Notes: generated by a model from the sequence alone, not told the origin. DNA of 64,000 bases from Onchocerca volvulus (GCA_000499405.2 HG738139.1:12760898-12824897), one strand, 5' to 3'; counted from the first letter of the stretch, positions 52,747-63,867 are shown. A program made the numbers and translations.

Positions 52747-52759
52747 CATTTAATTTCAG
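52747..52759 (+). promoter_or_regulatory. Acceptor before the phosphatase gene (probable trans-splice site)
   Basis: ATTTAATTTCAG ends at 52759 and lies 22 bases before the ATG at 52782. The short leader and lack of a recognisable upstream exon fit spliced-leader addition. Confidence 0.6.
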
Positions 52760-52781
52760 GAAATCAGAATTTAACAATTAA

Positions 52782-53978
52782 ATGGCTTCATCCTCTGCCA
52801 AAATCACTCATGTGATATTTGATCTGGATGGATTATTACTCGACTCAGAAAGTATCTATACACGAATTAATGAAGAAATTTTGTCTAGTTATGGTAGAAA
52901 ATATACAATGAAATTGAAAACCAAAACAGCAGGAATGAAAATGGACGAAGAAATCAATTCAATATTGAAATACGTAAGCATTTTCTGAATCTCTTTTTTC
53001 TATTAGTTTGGATTTTCTTAAAATTTTTCATTTCTTATTTTTGAATAATTTTAAAGACTCATTCTTTTTTCTATTCAAAAAAAAAAATCGAAAAATTTGA
53101 ACTTTTATTCATTCAAACTATTATTTTGACCAAATACTCACATCATTTCATAATTTTCAAATCAATCAAATTTAATCGATCAATAGTAGAAAAATATTTT
53201 CAGGAAGATTTAACTGGGAAGGTAACATTTGAGGAATATAAAAAGCAATATTTGAAACTTGCGAGCAAATATTTACCTGATTCGAAATTACTACCTGGTG
53301 CATTGCGTTTAGTGAAACATCTCGCTAAACATTTAGTACCAATTGCAATTTGCACTAGTTCGAACAGTTTTGAATTTGAGATAAAAATGCAAAAACAAGA
53401 AGAATTATTGCAATTGATAAATCTTCGAGTAAGTATATCTTTTAAAAAAGTCAAATTTTTTGCTGAAGATACGTATAATGCTTCTTGCTTTATTACAGAT
53501 CATGTCTAATTTTATTTAAATGATAAAAAATTGAAACAAAAGCGTTACTTAGATTGTTCTTCTTCAATTTGAAAGAAAAAATATTCCGTATGTCGCACTA
53601 ATCATCACATGAAACCTGAATTAAATTAATTTTGCCGCTTTTTTTGAATCATATCTATTTGCATTTTCGATTTCAATCATTCAATTTCAGGTTCTTGCAG
53701 ATGATCCATCAGTAAAGCAAGCTAAACCAGCACCAGATGCATTTTTGATTACCATGCAACGATTTGCTAAGAAACCAACTAGTGCAGCTAATGTTGTAGT
53801 ATTCGAAGATTCCATAAATGGTGTTCGAGCAGCTATTGCTGCCGGTATGCAAGTGATCATGGTTCCGGATCTTCATTACTCGAAGCCACCGGAAGATTGC
53901 AAAGAGAAAATTTTACTTGTTTTGAAAAATTTAACCGAATTCAAACCTGAAACGATAGGATTACCACCATTTGATTAG
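52782..53978 (+). CDS. HAD-family pseudouridine-5'-phosphatase-like protein, 3 exons
   Basis: Cytosolic haloacid-dehalogenase-type hydrolase, expected to remove phosphate from pseudouridine 5'-phosphate or a similar small phosphoester. Exons 52782-52973, 53204-53428 and 53691-53978, all phase 0 with GT/AG borders, give 234 residues (the human PUDP protein is 228). Motif I is FDLDGLLLDSE with nucleophile Asp14 and acid/base Asp16. Motif II is ICTSSNS (Thr115). Motif III Lys151 lies in KQAKPAPDAF. Motif IV is FEDSINGVRAA (Glu178, Asp179). The C-terminus FKPETIGLPPFD matches the family ending. The cap segment between motifs I and II has ordinary length. All catalytic residues are present and the gene looks intact. 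Substrate is inferred from the subfamily; other HAD sugar-phosphatases are the alternative. Confidence 0.93.
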
Positions 53979-54012
53979 TTTTGCAGATTATCTAAAATGG
54001 TATAAAAATTTG

Positions 54013-54018
54013 AATAAA
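54013..54018 (+). terminator. Poly(A) signal of the phosphatase gene
   Basis: AATAAA 35 bases after the stop codon; a poly-A run begins near 54038. A second AATAAA lies at about 54064. Confidence 0.75.
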
Positions 54019-54069
54019 TATTATTTCTTAAGAACCAAAAAAAAAAAAAAAAGCAGAACACTGGAATAA

Positions 54070-55920
54070 ATGATTTGGCATTCAGAAAATACATGACGGT
54101 CTGTTTCATTGGATTCATAGCTCGAATTCAAAGTGTTGAAGAATGACAAGTATAAATTTAGACAATATCTCTCAGTACGATTAGTCATATTTAATTCCGA
54201 TTGATTCATAGATTATTGCCAAATCATTAATTATAAGAAATCGTAATTCTGTGTCTAGCCAATCGATTTTATCATCATAAATGTATATCTCACGTTCCAA
54301 GAATTTCTGATTTCTTTCTCACAGTAATTCAACTCATGCAATAGTATCAATCTTACAGTAGCCAATAAAATGGAGAAGTATTTTTAAATTTTTCATAATT
54401 TAAATGCACCATAGAAATTACTATTACTACATGATCGCAAATGAGCGATTCAGTATCACTCCTTCAAATCAATCAAGAAAACAAGTCTGATCGATTTGTT
54501 AACGCAGGAATGTTTTGATAATGATAAAATAAACTGAAGTATTTTTTTTTTCCTTAAAATATTGAAGCTTAAAAAAAAAATAATCGATATATCATTTATT
54601 CACACCGAGAAATCGATTTCGCGGAATAATTGCGATCAATATTCATTGCTACTATCACTAACTGATATGCAATAGACTGTTATGTTCTTCCAATATTGTC
54701 AATTAATCATTTTATTTGTTTGAAAAGTCAATAATAGGAAATTTATTAATACTGAACAAAAAAAAAAAAAAAAAAGAAGAAAACAGAAAGTTTTCATAAC
54801 GAACTCAGAGATGAGTAGTCAGCATTTTTGTTTATGCATAGAAATAATTATTGAGAGACAAATGATGAGAAAAATCTGCAAAGTTTAGTTTCAAAAATGC
54901 CGCAAATGCTTTCCAGCATTTCTGAAATTACAACAGTACTATGTGTAATCTTACAAGTGATAACAGTGACATATCATTTGCATATCTCTTTGATTTTTGA
55001 TAGAACCTTCTGGTATTCAATTCGAACATCAGAAAAGATCAATTTGCCCAATTTAGAAAGATCAATTTACCTAATTTAAGACATTTGAGATTTTTAAAAC
55101 TTTTAGCTCATAAAAGCTACCTGTTTCGATAAATGTAACGTTTGTTCCGTTGATGACGCTGCTTTAATGCTTGAATTTCTTGACATATTTCCAATAATTA
55201 AGTGATTTTTTTTCCTATGTAACAGCACGTCAAAAAAAAAAAAAAAAGAAAAATAATTTCAATTATTATTTTGAAGAACAAAGATTAGTACGAAAGGAAT
55301 TAATTTAAGTACAAAAAAAAAAGTTGTTCTTAGACTTATTCTGCTAAATTCGATTCGAACTATATCTGTTCATTTTTACTGATGCAAATAATTTCGATTC
55401 AATTTCGTATAACAATTATAAATGTAAAAGACTGAATAGTTGTCCAGAATGTAAAAATAAATGTTTCTTCTATTTAACATTCAGAATTCGCCGCAAAAAC
55501 ATTTGCCAGCAAATTCTATATCGACGATATTTTGCAGAAAAAAAAGAATATAATATGGCAGAATAAATTTAAGAAAATTTTCAGATTTACGACATCGAAT
55601 GGCGCGTAGAAAATTGAAATGCCATCTTTTTAAATTATTCCGGTCAACAGTCATATGTAAGCTAACATATCCAGTTCTATAATTTATTGTTCATTTACTA
55701 ATTAGCATGATATTTTAGAGTACTAGAAAAATCGCTACACGATCACAAAACGTATAATAAAGGATTTATTTGTTAAAACAAAATTATTACAATGCCAGTA
55801 TAAATATTTCCTGATTGAATGCACAAAATATCGGTTATATTTCGCATCTGGCACATTTTCGCTTCCGTTGCGTTCTAATCTATTTGAGTCTGTTACAACT
55901 TGTTCCGTTAGAACAAATAA
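54070..55920. other. Intergenic, no supported gene
   Basis: AT-rich with several A-runs. The frame at 54897-55079 (60 residues) has no family or splice support. Confidence 0.5.
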
Positions 55921-55925
55921 GCAAA

Positions 55926-56522
55926 ATGATCGAAATTCACAATAATTTTCAAGCAATCCTCGATGAAAAATTGAAAGAAATTACATGTGATATAATGAAA
56001 TATAGGTAAAAATAGAGAAACAGCTTTGGACAAATCCAAACTAATCAGCACAAATCATTAAAAAAATCTATTGATTTTTTACTACGATTTTTTTTTTATT
56101 TCTTGGTTTTTGATTATATTTGCAAAAAAAAAACCTAAAAATCTAGCGACTTTAATACGAACATCACTCCTGTATCAATCTGCAATAAAGTATATTTTCA
56201 AATTGTTCAAAAAATACGATGTAACAAATAATCAGAATTATCTCAATTTCAAATTTATTTAGATCTCAAACTAAAATTCATTTATATCATTTATCTAAGA
56301 AAACAACTTTTTTTTTTTTTTTTTTTTTTTCAATAAGTGATATGTAAGGAAACAACAGCAAGGATCAACATATATTCTAGAATTTTAATTGAATTGTTAT
56401 TCTAAAGAATTTTCGGATTTTTCAGAGAAAAATGTCCTAAAATTGAATTAAAATTATCAGCACATGATATGGTCGACAAGTTATCTTTAGTCACCGTGTG
56501 CTACAATGTTTTTTCCAGATAG
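55926..56522 (+). CDS. Small unidentified protein, 2 exons, 58 residues
   Basis: Exons 55926-56005 (donor AG|GTAAAA) and 56426-56522 (acceptor TTTTTCAG) join in phase to a short helical, charged protein: MIEIHNNFQAILDEKLKEIT, then CDIMKYREKCPKIELKLSAH and DMVDKLSLVTVCYNVFSR. A possible acceptor (TTCCGTTAG) lies 15 bases before the ATG, and AATAAA is at 56545-56550, 22 bases past the stop. The frame stays open upstream to 55815 without an ATG, so earlier exons may exist. Family not recognised. Splice logic and poly(A) placement are in favour; small size is against. Confidence 0.4.
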
Positions 56523-57410
56523 ATTTGAAGCTGAACAATTCCAGAATAAATGATGGTTAGAAAAACGAAATTAGAAATCAAATGGGACATTTGAAATTAT
56601 AAATCATTATGAAATTTCGAAATCGATTTTTCCATCAAAAAGAAACAGTTCAATAAATTTGGCGTTAATTTTTGGCAAAAAAGAAAAAAAGAATTGTTTT
56701 GCAAATTAATGAAGAAGAACAGTAATTTTAAAAAAATTTGTGTTGTTAAAGACATTCTTTTCTCCTATAAAAAAAAAAAAAACGAAATTCTGTAAATGGC
56801 AGATATATTGAAATATCGAAAGTTTTCCAAATTACTTCGAGCAATGACGTAATCAATAGTGAAAAAATTTTTCATATTGAAAAATAACGAACTAAAACGA
56901 ACGGTTGAGATGATTAAACTATTTACTCAAAAAGAATTTAAAAAAAAAAAAAGAAGAAAAAGTAGTTAACTGTTTTTGTGTTGAACGAGAAGTTATTCAT
57001 TTCCATTATTCGATGAATAATCTTTGAATAACTTTCAATCAAATCAAAAACTTTTGAATAATCTTTTGATGAAATTAATTGAAAAAGTTATTCATTGGCA
57101 TAGAAATAGCAAAATTAATCAAAATAGAAAAAGAAACTACTAATTATGATGATTGTTAAATTATTCTTGCATTTTATTTTAATTTATCAAGCTTTCACTT
57201 TATTAAGCTGGAAGATATTCGATTTGAATATACCCATTTCAAAAGTTATAAAATGAAGCAGAATTAAATTACATTTTCCGCCAATTTTTCTTAACACTAC
57301 GACTATATTAAATTATTAAAATCACAATACGACAAATTTAAGTCGCGTCACTTTTCTACTAAATAATTTCTAATATCACGAATATATCAGAGATTAGATA
57401 TTGCACAAAA

Positions 57411-57531
57411 TTGATGATTCAATCTTTATCAGTTATTGCTCTTTGATGATTCAGTCTTTATCAGTCACTGCTTTTTGATGATTCAGTCATTATCAATTCA
57501 TTGCTGTTTGATTATTTAATGATTCAATCAT
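57411..57531. repeat. Tandem repeat of about 32 bp, three copies plus a partial
   Basis: Units begin TTGATGATTCA.TCTTTATCA and end TGCT near 57411, 57442 and 57474; a degenerate partial copy (AATGATTCAATCAT) follows. No coding content. Confidence 0.8.
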
Positions 57532-58526
57532 CTGATATTAATTTATATAATTGCATGATTGGTAATTCGTGAAATGGCTCTGCTTGCTTAGCAAAAATAA
57601 ATGCCAACTATCTTTTCGATTAAGTGAAAATTAATAAAATTAATTTAGCTGTTCGTGCAATTAATTTCCAAATTAATAAATCAATAAATATGAATTAAAT
57701 GCAAAATAATGAAATTGAACAAGATGAATTTCAATGTCGAAGAAGGGACAAAAAAAAAAAAAAAAACTTTTCTGAAAATGTTATTATGAATATCAATCAT
57801 TAGAGATTTTAAAATTTGCTGCAAAAAATTCTGATGAAATGTACAATTCAAACAAATGTCATAGAGATGATAAGTTGATCATAACAAAAGAGAAAACTAC
57901 AAAACAAAAGGTTTTATGGAAAATTTCTTTGCGAAAAGATCGCAATTTCGTGATGCTAAGCAAGTAATTGAAGTGTTAGATATTTGAACAGAATTTATTA
58001 TAAATTTTTTTTTTTTTCGCAAGAGAAATGCGAAACTTCAATTGGCCGAAAAAGGAATTCTATCCAAGTACAAGACAATAATTGATGATTTCTGTCAATT
58101 TAGATTAACCGATTCATTGGGATAATTTAATTTTGCTTGCAAAGCCTCACCAAATTGCGATTTTAACTTTCCGCCTAAATTACGACGTAATTAATTGAAG
58201 ATTATAAAATTACATCGCGAGATAACGGAATAGATAGAGGAGATACGGGATATTTTCAGGCAAATTTGTCTTTCTTAGTGTATTTTAATCGTTGTTGATA
58301 CATTGAGTAGCTTATTTGGAATTATATATTGCATTTGCGTCACGTCACATTTAGTAGAATTTCATTTGCTCGTCGTAACGTCACGTAAATTTCACGTACC
58401 ATTCAAGTCAAGCTTATTTTAATGGAAAGGTTGCAAAAAAAAATAAAATACAGGAATTTGTTTAAAAGTAATACCAATTTGCACCATGTAGGTAGCAAAT
58501 TCATTTCCAGGATAGGAGCACAATGG

Positions 58527-58610
58527 GTCCGTCTGGCCGAGCGGTCTAAGGCGATGCGTTCAGGTCGCATTCTACTTCGGTAGGCGCAGGTTCGAATCCT
58601 GCGGCGGACA
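58527..58610 (+). tRNA. tRNA-Leu (anticodon CAG)
   Basis: 84 bases, intronless. Acceptor stem GTCCGTC pairs with GGCGGAC with discriminator A. D-arm region TGGCCGAGCGGTCTAAGGCG also gives the A box. Anticodon stem ATGCG/CGCAT closes loop TTCAGGT; anticodon CAG is at 58561-58563. The long variable arm CTAC-TTC-GGTAG marks a type II tRNA. T arm GCAGG-TTCGAAT-CCTGC contains the B box GGTTCGAATCC. CCA is not encoded. A short TTTT at 58617-58620 can stop RNA polymerase III. All stems are intact. Confidence 0.98.
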
Positions 58611-58639
58611 AGGACATTTTGCAAATTGTTCACAACAAT

Positions 58640-59500
58640 TTGAATGAATAAAATGAGACATTTAATCCTCTCTTCTATCTTATCATCTTTATGAGCATTT
58701 CATAAAATGACTGTCCTACTATTATCCTATCATGTTGAGCAGTTTGTTTTACATTCTCGACTTTCCTCAGAAAAAAAATATGCCAAATATGTCATCAAAT
58801 CGCTTATTGCTCTTCAGTTTGTTCTGTTGACTATAAATCGGGTAGTCTTAGCTTATTCGAATTAACCTTTGACCCCTTGATTACATTTTATAAAAATTGC
58901 AATTTAAACGCTTCTTGAAATTAAACTTTAAAAGAATGCAACTTTCAGACTTACTTTTCGTTTCATTTACTTTGTATATATACATATCTATTTATGAACG
59001 GAGAAAGATAATTGTACATTGCTATCTTAAATGATATTCATTCCTTCTTTCGGAATTATTCTTTCTTATATTTTTTCAAAATTGAAAAATTTTTGCAAAA
59101 TAAAATAACAATCATGCCAAAATATACTCAATAGAATTAATCTTAACTAAATTATAATCATCTTATCGTTTATTCTCGATGAATTCATTCAATTCTTCGA
59201 TGAAAATTCTGCTAAAATATCGAATGCAATCCCGAATTACTAAATTCGAACAAAGAGATAAGAAAAAAAAAAAAAAATGAAATTCGAACTATTACAATAT
59301 ATCGAATGATAGTTAAATTTTAAACCTATTCCCTCTCTCATCTCTTTTTTTTTTTTTCCAAATGCCATTTTAAGTCTTTTCCGTTCCGCAATTATTCAAT
59401 CCGTTCCGCAAATGTTTAGCTTCATTTTCTTCTTGTTTCAGTTCCGCTATTTTCGCCATTGCTTATAGCTTTTGAGCATTTCATTGAGCGGACAAATGAA
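58640..59500. other. Intergenic, no supported gene
   Basis: AT-rich sequence between the tRNA and the simple-repeat cluster; no frame, RNA or repeat family recognised. Confidence 0.5.
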
Positions 59501-59508
59501 TGAATGAA

Positions 59509-59647
59509 TAATTGAATTGAATTGAATTGAATGGCACATAAACATTCGTAAACACACACACACACACACACACAGATACATGTCATATATGGGTGTTTAT
59601 GTATGTGTGTGTGCATGTGTGTGTGTGTGTGTGTGTGGTGTGTGTGT
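59509..59647. repeat. (TTGAA)n, (CA)n and (TG)n microsatellites
   Basis: Four TTGAA-type pentamers (59509-59530), a CA run (59552-59573) and, about 25 bp later, TG runs (59601-59647). CA followed by TG can pair as a cruciform. The minus-strand frame across it is a repeat artefact. Confidence 0.9.
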
Positions 59648-59706
59648 TGGAGCTGAGGTCTCACTGTTGATGCTATCAGCGATTGAGAATGGATGAAATG
59701 TTGGGG

Positions 59707-59727
59707 TGCGGCGTGCGGCGTGCGGCG
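59707..59727. repeat. Three copies of TGCGGCG
   Basis: Exact heptamer triplication, strikingly GC-rich for this window. Confidence 0.9.
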
Positions 59728-59865
59728 TATTTTGTTTGCAACGTTTTTGGAGCATTCCGTCCTACTTCACTTTGCTCTGATCATGACTGACTGGCAATGT
59801 TGGTGGCACTATCGTTGATGAAGAATTTGATTCTCAATTTGTATCATTCGTTCAAGTCGGTCGCT

Positions 59866-59977
59866 TGGTTGGTTGGTCGCTCGGGTGGTCGCTCGGGTGG
59901 TCGGTCGGTTGGTTGGTTGGTTGGTTGGTTGGTTGGTTGGTTGGTTGGTTGGGTTGGGTTGGGTTGGTTGGTCGGTC
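59866..59977 (+). repeat. (GGTT)n / (GGTC)n tract, G-quadruplex-capable
   Basis: GGTT units repeated more than ten times, starting with GGTCGCTC variants and ending in GGGTT steps. The plus strand has many GG pairs and some GGG, so two-layer quadruplexes are possible. The Gly/Trp/Val-rich reading frames across it are artefacts. Confidence 0.9.
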
Positions 59978-60043
59978 GACATTTCTCATCACCAATATAT
60001 CGCACCATCAGCTCCAAAACTTGCCAATCTCCAATTGTGGCAA

Positions 60044-60193
60044 TAGTAGTAGTAGTAGTAGTATTAGTAGTGTCAGCAGCATCGTCACCTTGTCCTTCCT
60101 ATTTTCATCATCACATACACTATCTACGACTCATCGTCATCATCATCCTTTCTCATCCATCCATCTATCCATCCATTCCATCCATCTATCTAT
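60044..60193. repeat. (TAG)n and (CCAT)n microsatellites
   Basis: A TAG trinucleotide run at 60044-60072, CATCGTCACC/CATCATC variants, then CCAT/CTAT tetranucleotides at 60156-60193. Confidence 0.85.
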
Positions 60194-60244
60194 CGAATTG
60201 AGCTAGTCATCAATTAGTCAAACAACTTTTTGATTAAAGTATCG

Positions 60245-61010
60245 CATTTTGATAACAATATCAGAGAACTGATAATGAAATGATAGTTGCTTTCAGCGGT
60301 TTTTTGTAGAGGAAACAATCAAAATTGTTTAATACTATGTTTTTTTTTTTTTTTATTCCAAGTTAAATTATTTCATTCTAAGTTAAACTATCTCATTCTG
60401 ATAATAATATCAGAGAATTAACACTAAAATGATGATTTTTGATGTTGCACTTCTTGTTGATTGTAGATGGGACATTGAAGTTGTTTGATTTTATATATAT
60501 TTTCATATTTTAAGTTAAGTTTAGCTTCAGTTTGAACTTTATATTGTTAGCTAAGTCAGCTTTGCGATTGGATTTAATATTTTTACGTTGATTTTATATT
60601 CGAAGTTAATTTCGATTGAATTTCGTATTCTAAGTTAAATTTTGCTTCGATTGAATTTTACAAAAATAAGTTAACACTTAATGCTAAAAATTTTTAATAA
60701 CCTAGAGTTATATTGTGAAAATTTTGAAATGACAACTGTTATTAGTAGAAATTATGGAATTAAGTTTGGCATGAATTTGTGAAATAGGATAAAAGATCCA
60801 ATAAACAAAAGAAAATATCCTTCAGGGTCAGCATGGTATTCTTGGGTTCAAAACCGTTATCTGATTATGATAAGCAATTTGCTATTTGCAGAAGAAGTTT
60901 AAGTTTTATTATGCAGTTACATAAGTAAGCAACTTTGGCATATAGTTTCAGATGTTTGCAACAGAAAAAGTAACATAACCGATTCGTATTCTAAGTTAAA
61001 TTAGCTTCGA
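60245..61010. repeat. Interspersed TTCTAAGTTAAATT motifs and a 149-bp-period duplication
   Basis: TTCTAAGTTAAA or close variants occur near 60354, 60375, 60508, 60598, 60626 and 60986, often followed by GCTTCGATT. The block ATTTTGATAACAATATCAGA (60246) recurs as ATTCTGATAATAATATCAGA (60395) with similar downstream sequence. Confidence 0.65.
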
Positions 61011-61164
61011 TTAACTAGACTTCGTATTTGTCATGCTTATTTTAGCTAGGCTTTTGCAGTGAAACTTCCGATAGGATAGTCAATGTGTGTTTTTGTTTGA
61101 GCATTAGAAAAAAAAAATTCAAGATAATATTTAATTATAATTATTATTGAGTGAATGAATGAAA

Positions 61165-61364
61165 TTAAGATTTATCCGTCTTCAAATCACTTTTATGAGC
61201 GAAAACGGGTAGAGCTTTAAAATAGTGCAAAATTATCTGTGCCAAATATTGCTTAACAAAATCTAGAGATAATGTGTCAAAATAAGTGTTCGATATAAAT
61301 AATATTCGTCTGCATACTTCAGACTGAATCAAATTAGGTAATAAAAGTAAAATTGCCAATAACC
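61165..61364 (-). CDS. Possible terminal exon, 65 residues, unidentified
   Basis: Acceptor ATATGCAG ends at 61365 on the minus strand; an open frame follows (two leading bases, then 66 codons with TAA). It contains LLAILLLLPNLIQSEVCRRI, LFISNTYFDTLSLDFVKQYL and AQIILHYFKALPVFAHKSDL. Composition is protein-like and lacks the usual Lys/Asn/Phe bias. No ATG lies in the exon, so upstream exons would be needed; none was found with matching phase. Family not recognised. Confidence 0.25.
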
Positions 61365-61470
61365 CTGCATATAGCAGTTAAATTTTAAAAAAATTAAATT
61401 TTGTCGTTTTCTTTTTTTTTTTTTTTTCATTGTTTTTCTTTCTTTTCTAAATATTTGAATCTATGTATAA

Positions 61471-61566
61471 TAGAGCCTAGTTATAAAATAATAGAGCCTA
61501 GTTATAAATGGCTAGGATTAAATTATAAATGGCCATTTCAGGTAAATGTTCATTTTCGCTTCGCTA
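61471..61566. repeat. Duplicated block, copy 1
   Basis: Contains TAGAGCCTAGTTATAAA twice, then ATGGCTAGGATTA, TTATAAATGGCC, ATTTCAGGTAAATG and CGCTTCGCTAA. Matches 61733-61813. Confidence 0.8.
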
Positions 61567-61732
61567 ATGTAATATTTATCATCTTTTACACTTAACTGCA
61601 TGTTGCTCATTTCGGAGTTTTTATTCTAAGTATTAGTACGATATTGTCTACAATATCTATAAAGCTAATAAAGGCTATTATCAATGTAAATGGAGGCAGA
61701 ATATCAAAGAAATCAAAAAAAAAAGAATGAAA

Positions 61733-61813
61733 TAGAGCCTAGTTATAAATGGCTAGCATTAGATTAGATTATAAATGTCCACTTCAGGTAAATGTCATTT
61801 TTGCTTCGCTAAA
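61733..61813. repeat. Duplicated block, copy 2
   Basis: Second copy of the 61471-61566 block with scattered changes, beginning TAGAGCCTAGTTATAAATGG and ending TTGCTTCGCTAA. It overlaps the start of the frame at 61775. Confidence 0.8.
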
Positions 61814-62002
61814 TCGATCAATTGCAAAATTTGTGAGACACAAGCCAAGAGTTTAGACTTTGAAAGACGCAGAAATTGCTTTCTGTATGGCTATGTTTAT
61901 GTCTCGAGCTTTGTGACACATGACCTTGGTTCAATAGTAATACTAATAGCCGAAAGTTATCTTTTCTACATTTTTTTCTCTTTCTCCTTCGTAACTCTTT
62001 GA
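61775..62002 (+). CDS. Cysteine-containing open frame, 75 residues, doubtful
   Basis: Starts ATGTCCACTTCAGG and reads MSTSGKCHFCFAKSINCKIC, with two CxxC pairs, then a basic stretch (FERRRNC) and a hydrophobic C-terminus that may be a membrane segment. The start lies inside the duplicated block. No splice, poly(A) or family support; spurious translation is quite possible. Confidence 0.2.
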   Translation: MSTSGKCHFCFAKSINCKICETQAKSLDFERRRNCFLYGYVYVSSFVTHDLGSIVILIAESYLFYIFFSFSFVTL

Positions 62003-62065
62003 AATTTTCGATTCTTCAATTTTTCCTTTAAAAATGTTGAACTCTTTGTTATCATAGTTCTAGCA

Positions 62066-62398
62066 ATGAATGATGATGATGCTTCATGTACTGCAACTTC
62101 TACTTCTATTCGTTTCCATCCTCTAATGGCTGACGATCCTTCATCTTTTCATACTTTTATGGATTTTTGTTGAGAGAAAGCAATGAGAGCAGTATCGGGC
62201 AACAGCAGTTGCACGACAACAGAAAAAGGCAAAAACTTGAGCAATAGGCCCGAAGTAACACATAAAATAGCAAAGCCAAGGCCTGCTGGCTTATTTGTGA
62301 AAAAAGACAGAGCTTCCGTTATTCCCATGATAAGGCTTTCTTTTATCAGATGTAGTCATGTAGCAAGTAGCAGATTCAGTGAGTTAGTTAATACTTGA
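62066..62398 (+). pseudogene. Open frame of 111 codons broken by one in-frame TGA
   Basis: An ATG at 62066 follows an acceptor-like GTTCTAG. The frame runs 35 codons (MNDDDASCTATSTSIRFHPL...) to a TGA at 62171-62173, then stays open in the same frame to 62398 (MRAVSGNSSCTTTEKGKNLS..., RPAGLFVKKDRASVIPMIRL...). Base composition is clearly richer in G and C than the surroundings. The antisense frame is also open and hydrophobic, so strand is uncertain. It may be a decayed exon, two unrelated short frames or noncoding DNA. Confidence 0.22.
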
Positions 62399-63456
62399 TC
62401 AAGTGGTTTCTGCTATTTTACTCAACATATTACTATTTCCTACTCAAATTTGATCAATTCTTGGTGATATTTAAGTTTCAACTATTTTTTCTTTTTTTTT
62501 TATTATTATTAACAAATTCAAGAATTGTTCAAGAGATAAAAGATGAGAGTTGTATTGAGGAGAATCGATTATAACTTAGAAGCTGACAGATTGTAATGAA
62601 CATTAACTAACTATACTCGAATATGATTTCATCTCTTTTAAGATTCATGCACTTGTTGTAATTTCTGCAACAAATGCTGAATGAATAAGCCTAAATAAGC
62701 CTCTATTGAAAAGATTGATTTGAATTGAATTCCTGAATATTCAATCCCTTTATAAATATTAATTTAATTAATTAACTGATTAAACTCTTATATTCCTATC
62801 ATGCACTTTTCATTCATTTTTTTTTTTTTTTGCTTAATAAAAATCTGCAAAATTCATCATGAAACTTTTGATATTGCTAAAATGATTACCTATTTTTCTA
62901 AGTTATATTTCATACATTTGGCTTTTTATTTGTACGATTACTATTATTTTATTTGTTGTTATTATTGCTATATTCTCAGATTAGATAAAGAATTTCCAGT
63001 AAAATTTCTATTCATAGTATTTCTCAATTTATTTTCAAAATTATATTAGTGTTAGCAATTGGTAATCAATATATTTATAATATAATTTGAGATTTAAAAG
63101 TAGTTTTGTTAAAATAAAAAGAATAAATGAAAACAAAATATCCCTTCCTATTTCAAGTTGGGTTTTATTAATTTTGACAAAACTTTTGCAATTGCAATAT
63201 TTCGTACGCTCATAAAAGTTCAGGTTTCAAAGGTGGCTTACCCCGGTTGACTAAATAATATTCTTGTTAAACTTTTAGTTGATGATGAAAAAAAAAAAAA
63301 AGGAAAGGAAAAAAAAAAGACATGTCATGATGATTGCCTTCATCGTTGTTTTCATCAGATAGGATTGCTGTTTTTGCTTGATGGTCCTGCTGTTGCTTCT
63401 AACTACTACTTCTTCTACTGTTGCTGCTGTTGCTGCTGATGTTACTACAAATAAAC

Positions 63457-63628
63457 AGGTTTCAAAGGTTTGGTGACACTTGATTGTTGGTAATTTTGGA
63501 TAGATCGATGGATGATGATGATGATGATGTGGCTGATGATGCTTTGCCCGGTATCTCAAACCCTCATCGCTAATTTTCTTTAAAACTTTCTTCCTCTTGT
63601 CATTCATACTTTTTATCATATCTATTTC
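63457..63628 (-). CDS. Possible 5' exon, His-rich, unidentified
   Basis: On the minus strand TTTCTTTAG is followed by nine bases and ATG at 63619. The frame reads MIKSMNDKRKKVLKKISDEG, then LRYRAKHHQPHHHHHHPSIY and PKLPTIKCHQTFET to a possible donor GTTTAT at 63456. The acceptor-plus-short-leader layout matches the two confident genes. The His run comes from an ATG/CAT microsatellite. No following exon was identified, and the family is unknown. Confidence 0.25.
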
Positions 63629-63867
63629 CTAAAGAAATAAGATGATGATGAAGAAAGGTTTCTTTCAGTACGTGAAAAACGAGATCCTGAAAGCTATCAC
63701 GTCATTTCTGTTCCACTTTTCTGAATCATATCATGAACAGAAATTAAACAAGATATCAGTAGTCATTAACAGAAACAAACAAGATATCAATAGTAGTAGT
63801 AGTAGTAGTAGTAATAGTAGTGTACATCAATCTACTATTATTGCTTTGTTGCAAATGATGATGATGA
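63503..63867. repeat. (GAT)n/(TAG)n trinucleotide clusters
   Basis: GAT-type runs at about 63510-63532 and 63856-63870 and a TAG run at 63790-63819. A CTGTTGCTG cluster lies just before (63419-63440). The plus-strand frame at 63642-63878 is mostly translated repeat. Confidence 0.8.

Noticed and set aside
53200..53454. 84-residue minus-strand frame
   Set aside because: Antisense shadow of exon 2 of the phosphatase gene.
58403..58633. 76-residue minus-strand frame
   Set aside because: It runs antisense through the tRNA-Leu gene.
59422..59664. His/Thr-rich minus-strand frame
   Set aside because: Produced by CA/TG dinucleotide repeats.
59797..60201. 134-residue Gly/Trp/Val-rich plus-strand frame
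   Set aside because: It is a translation of GGTT/GGTC, TAG and CCAT microsatellites; two frames are open at once, and no gene signals accompany it.
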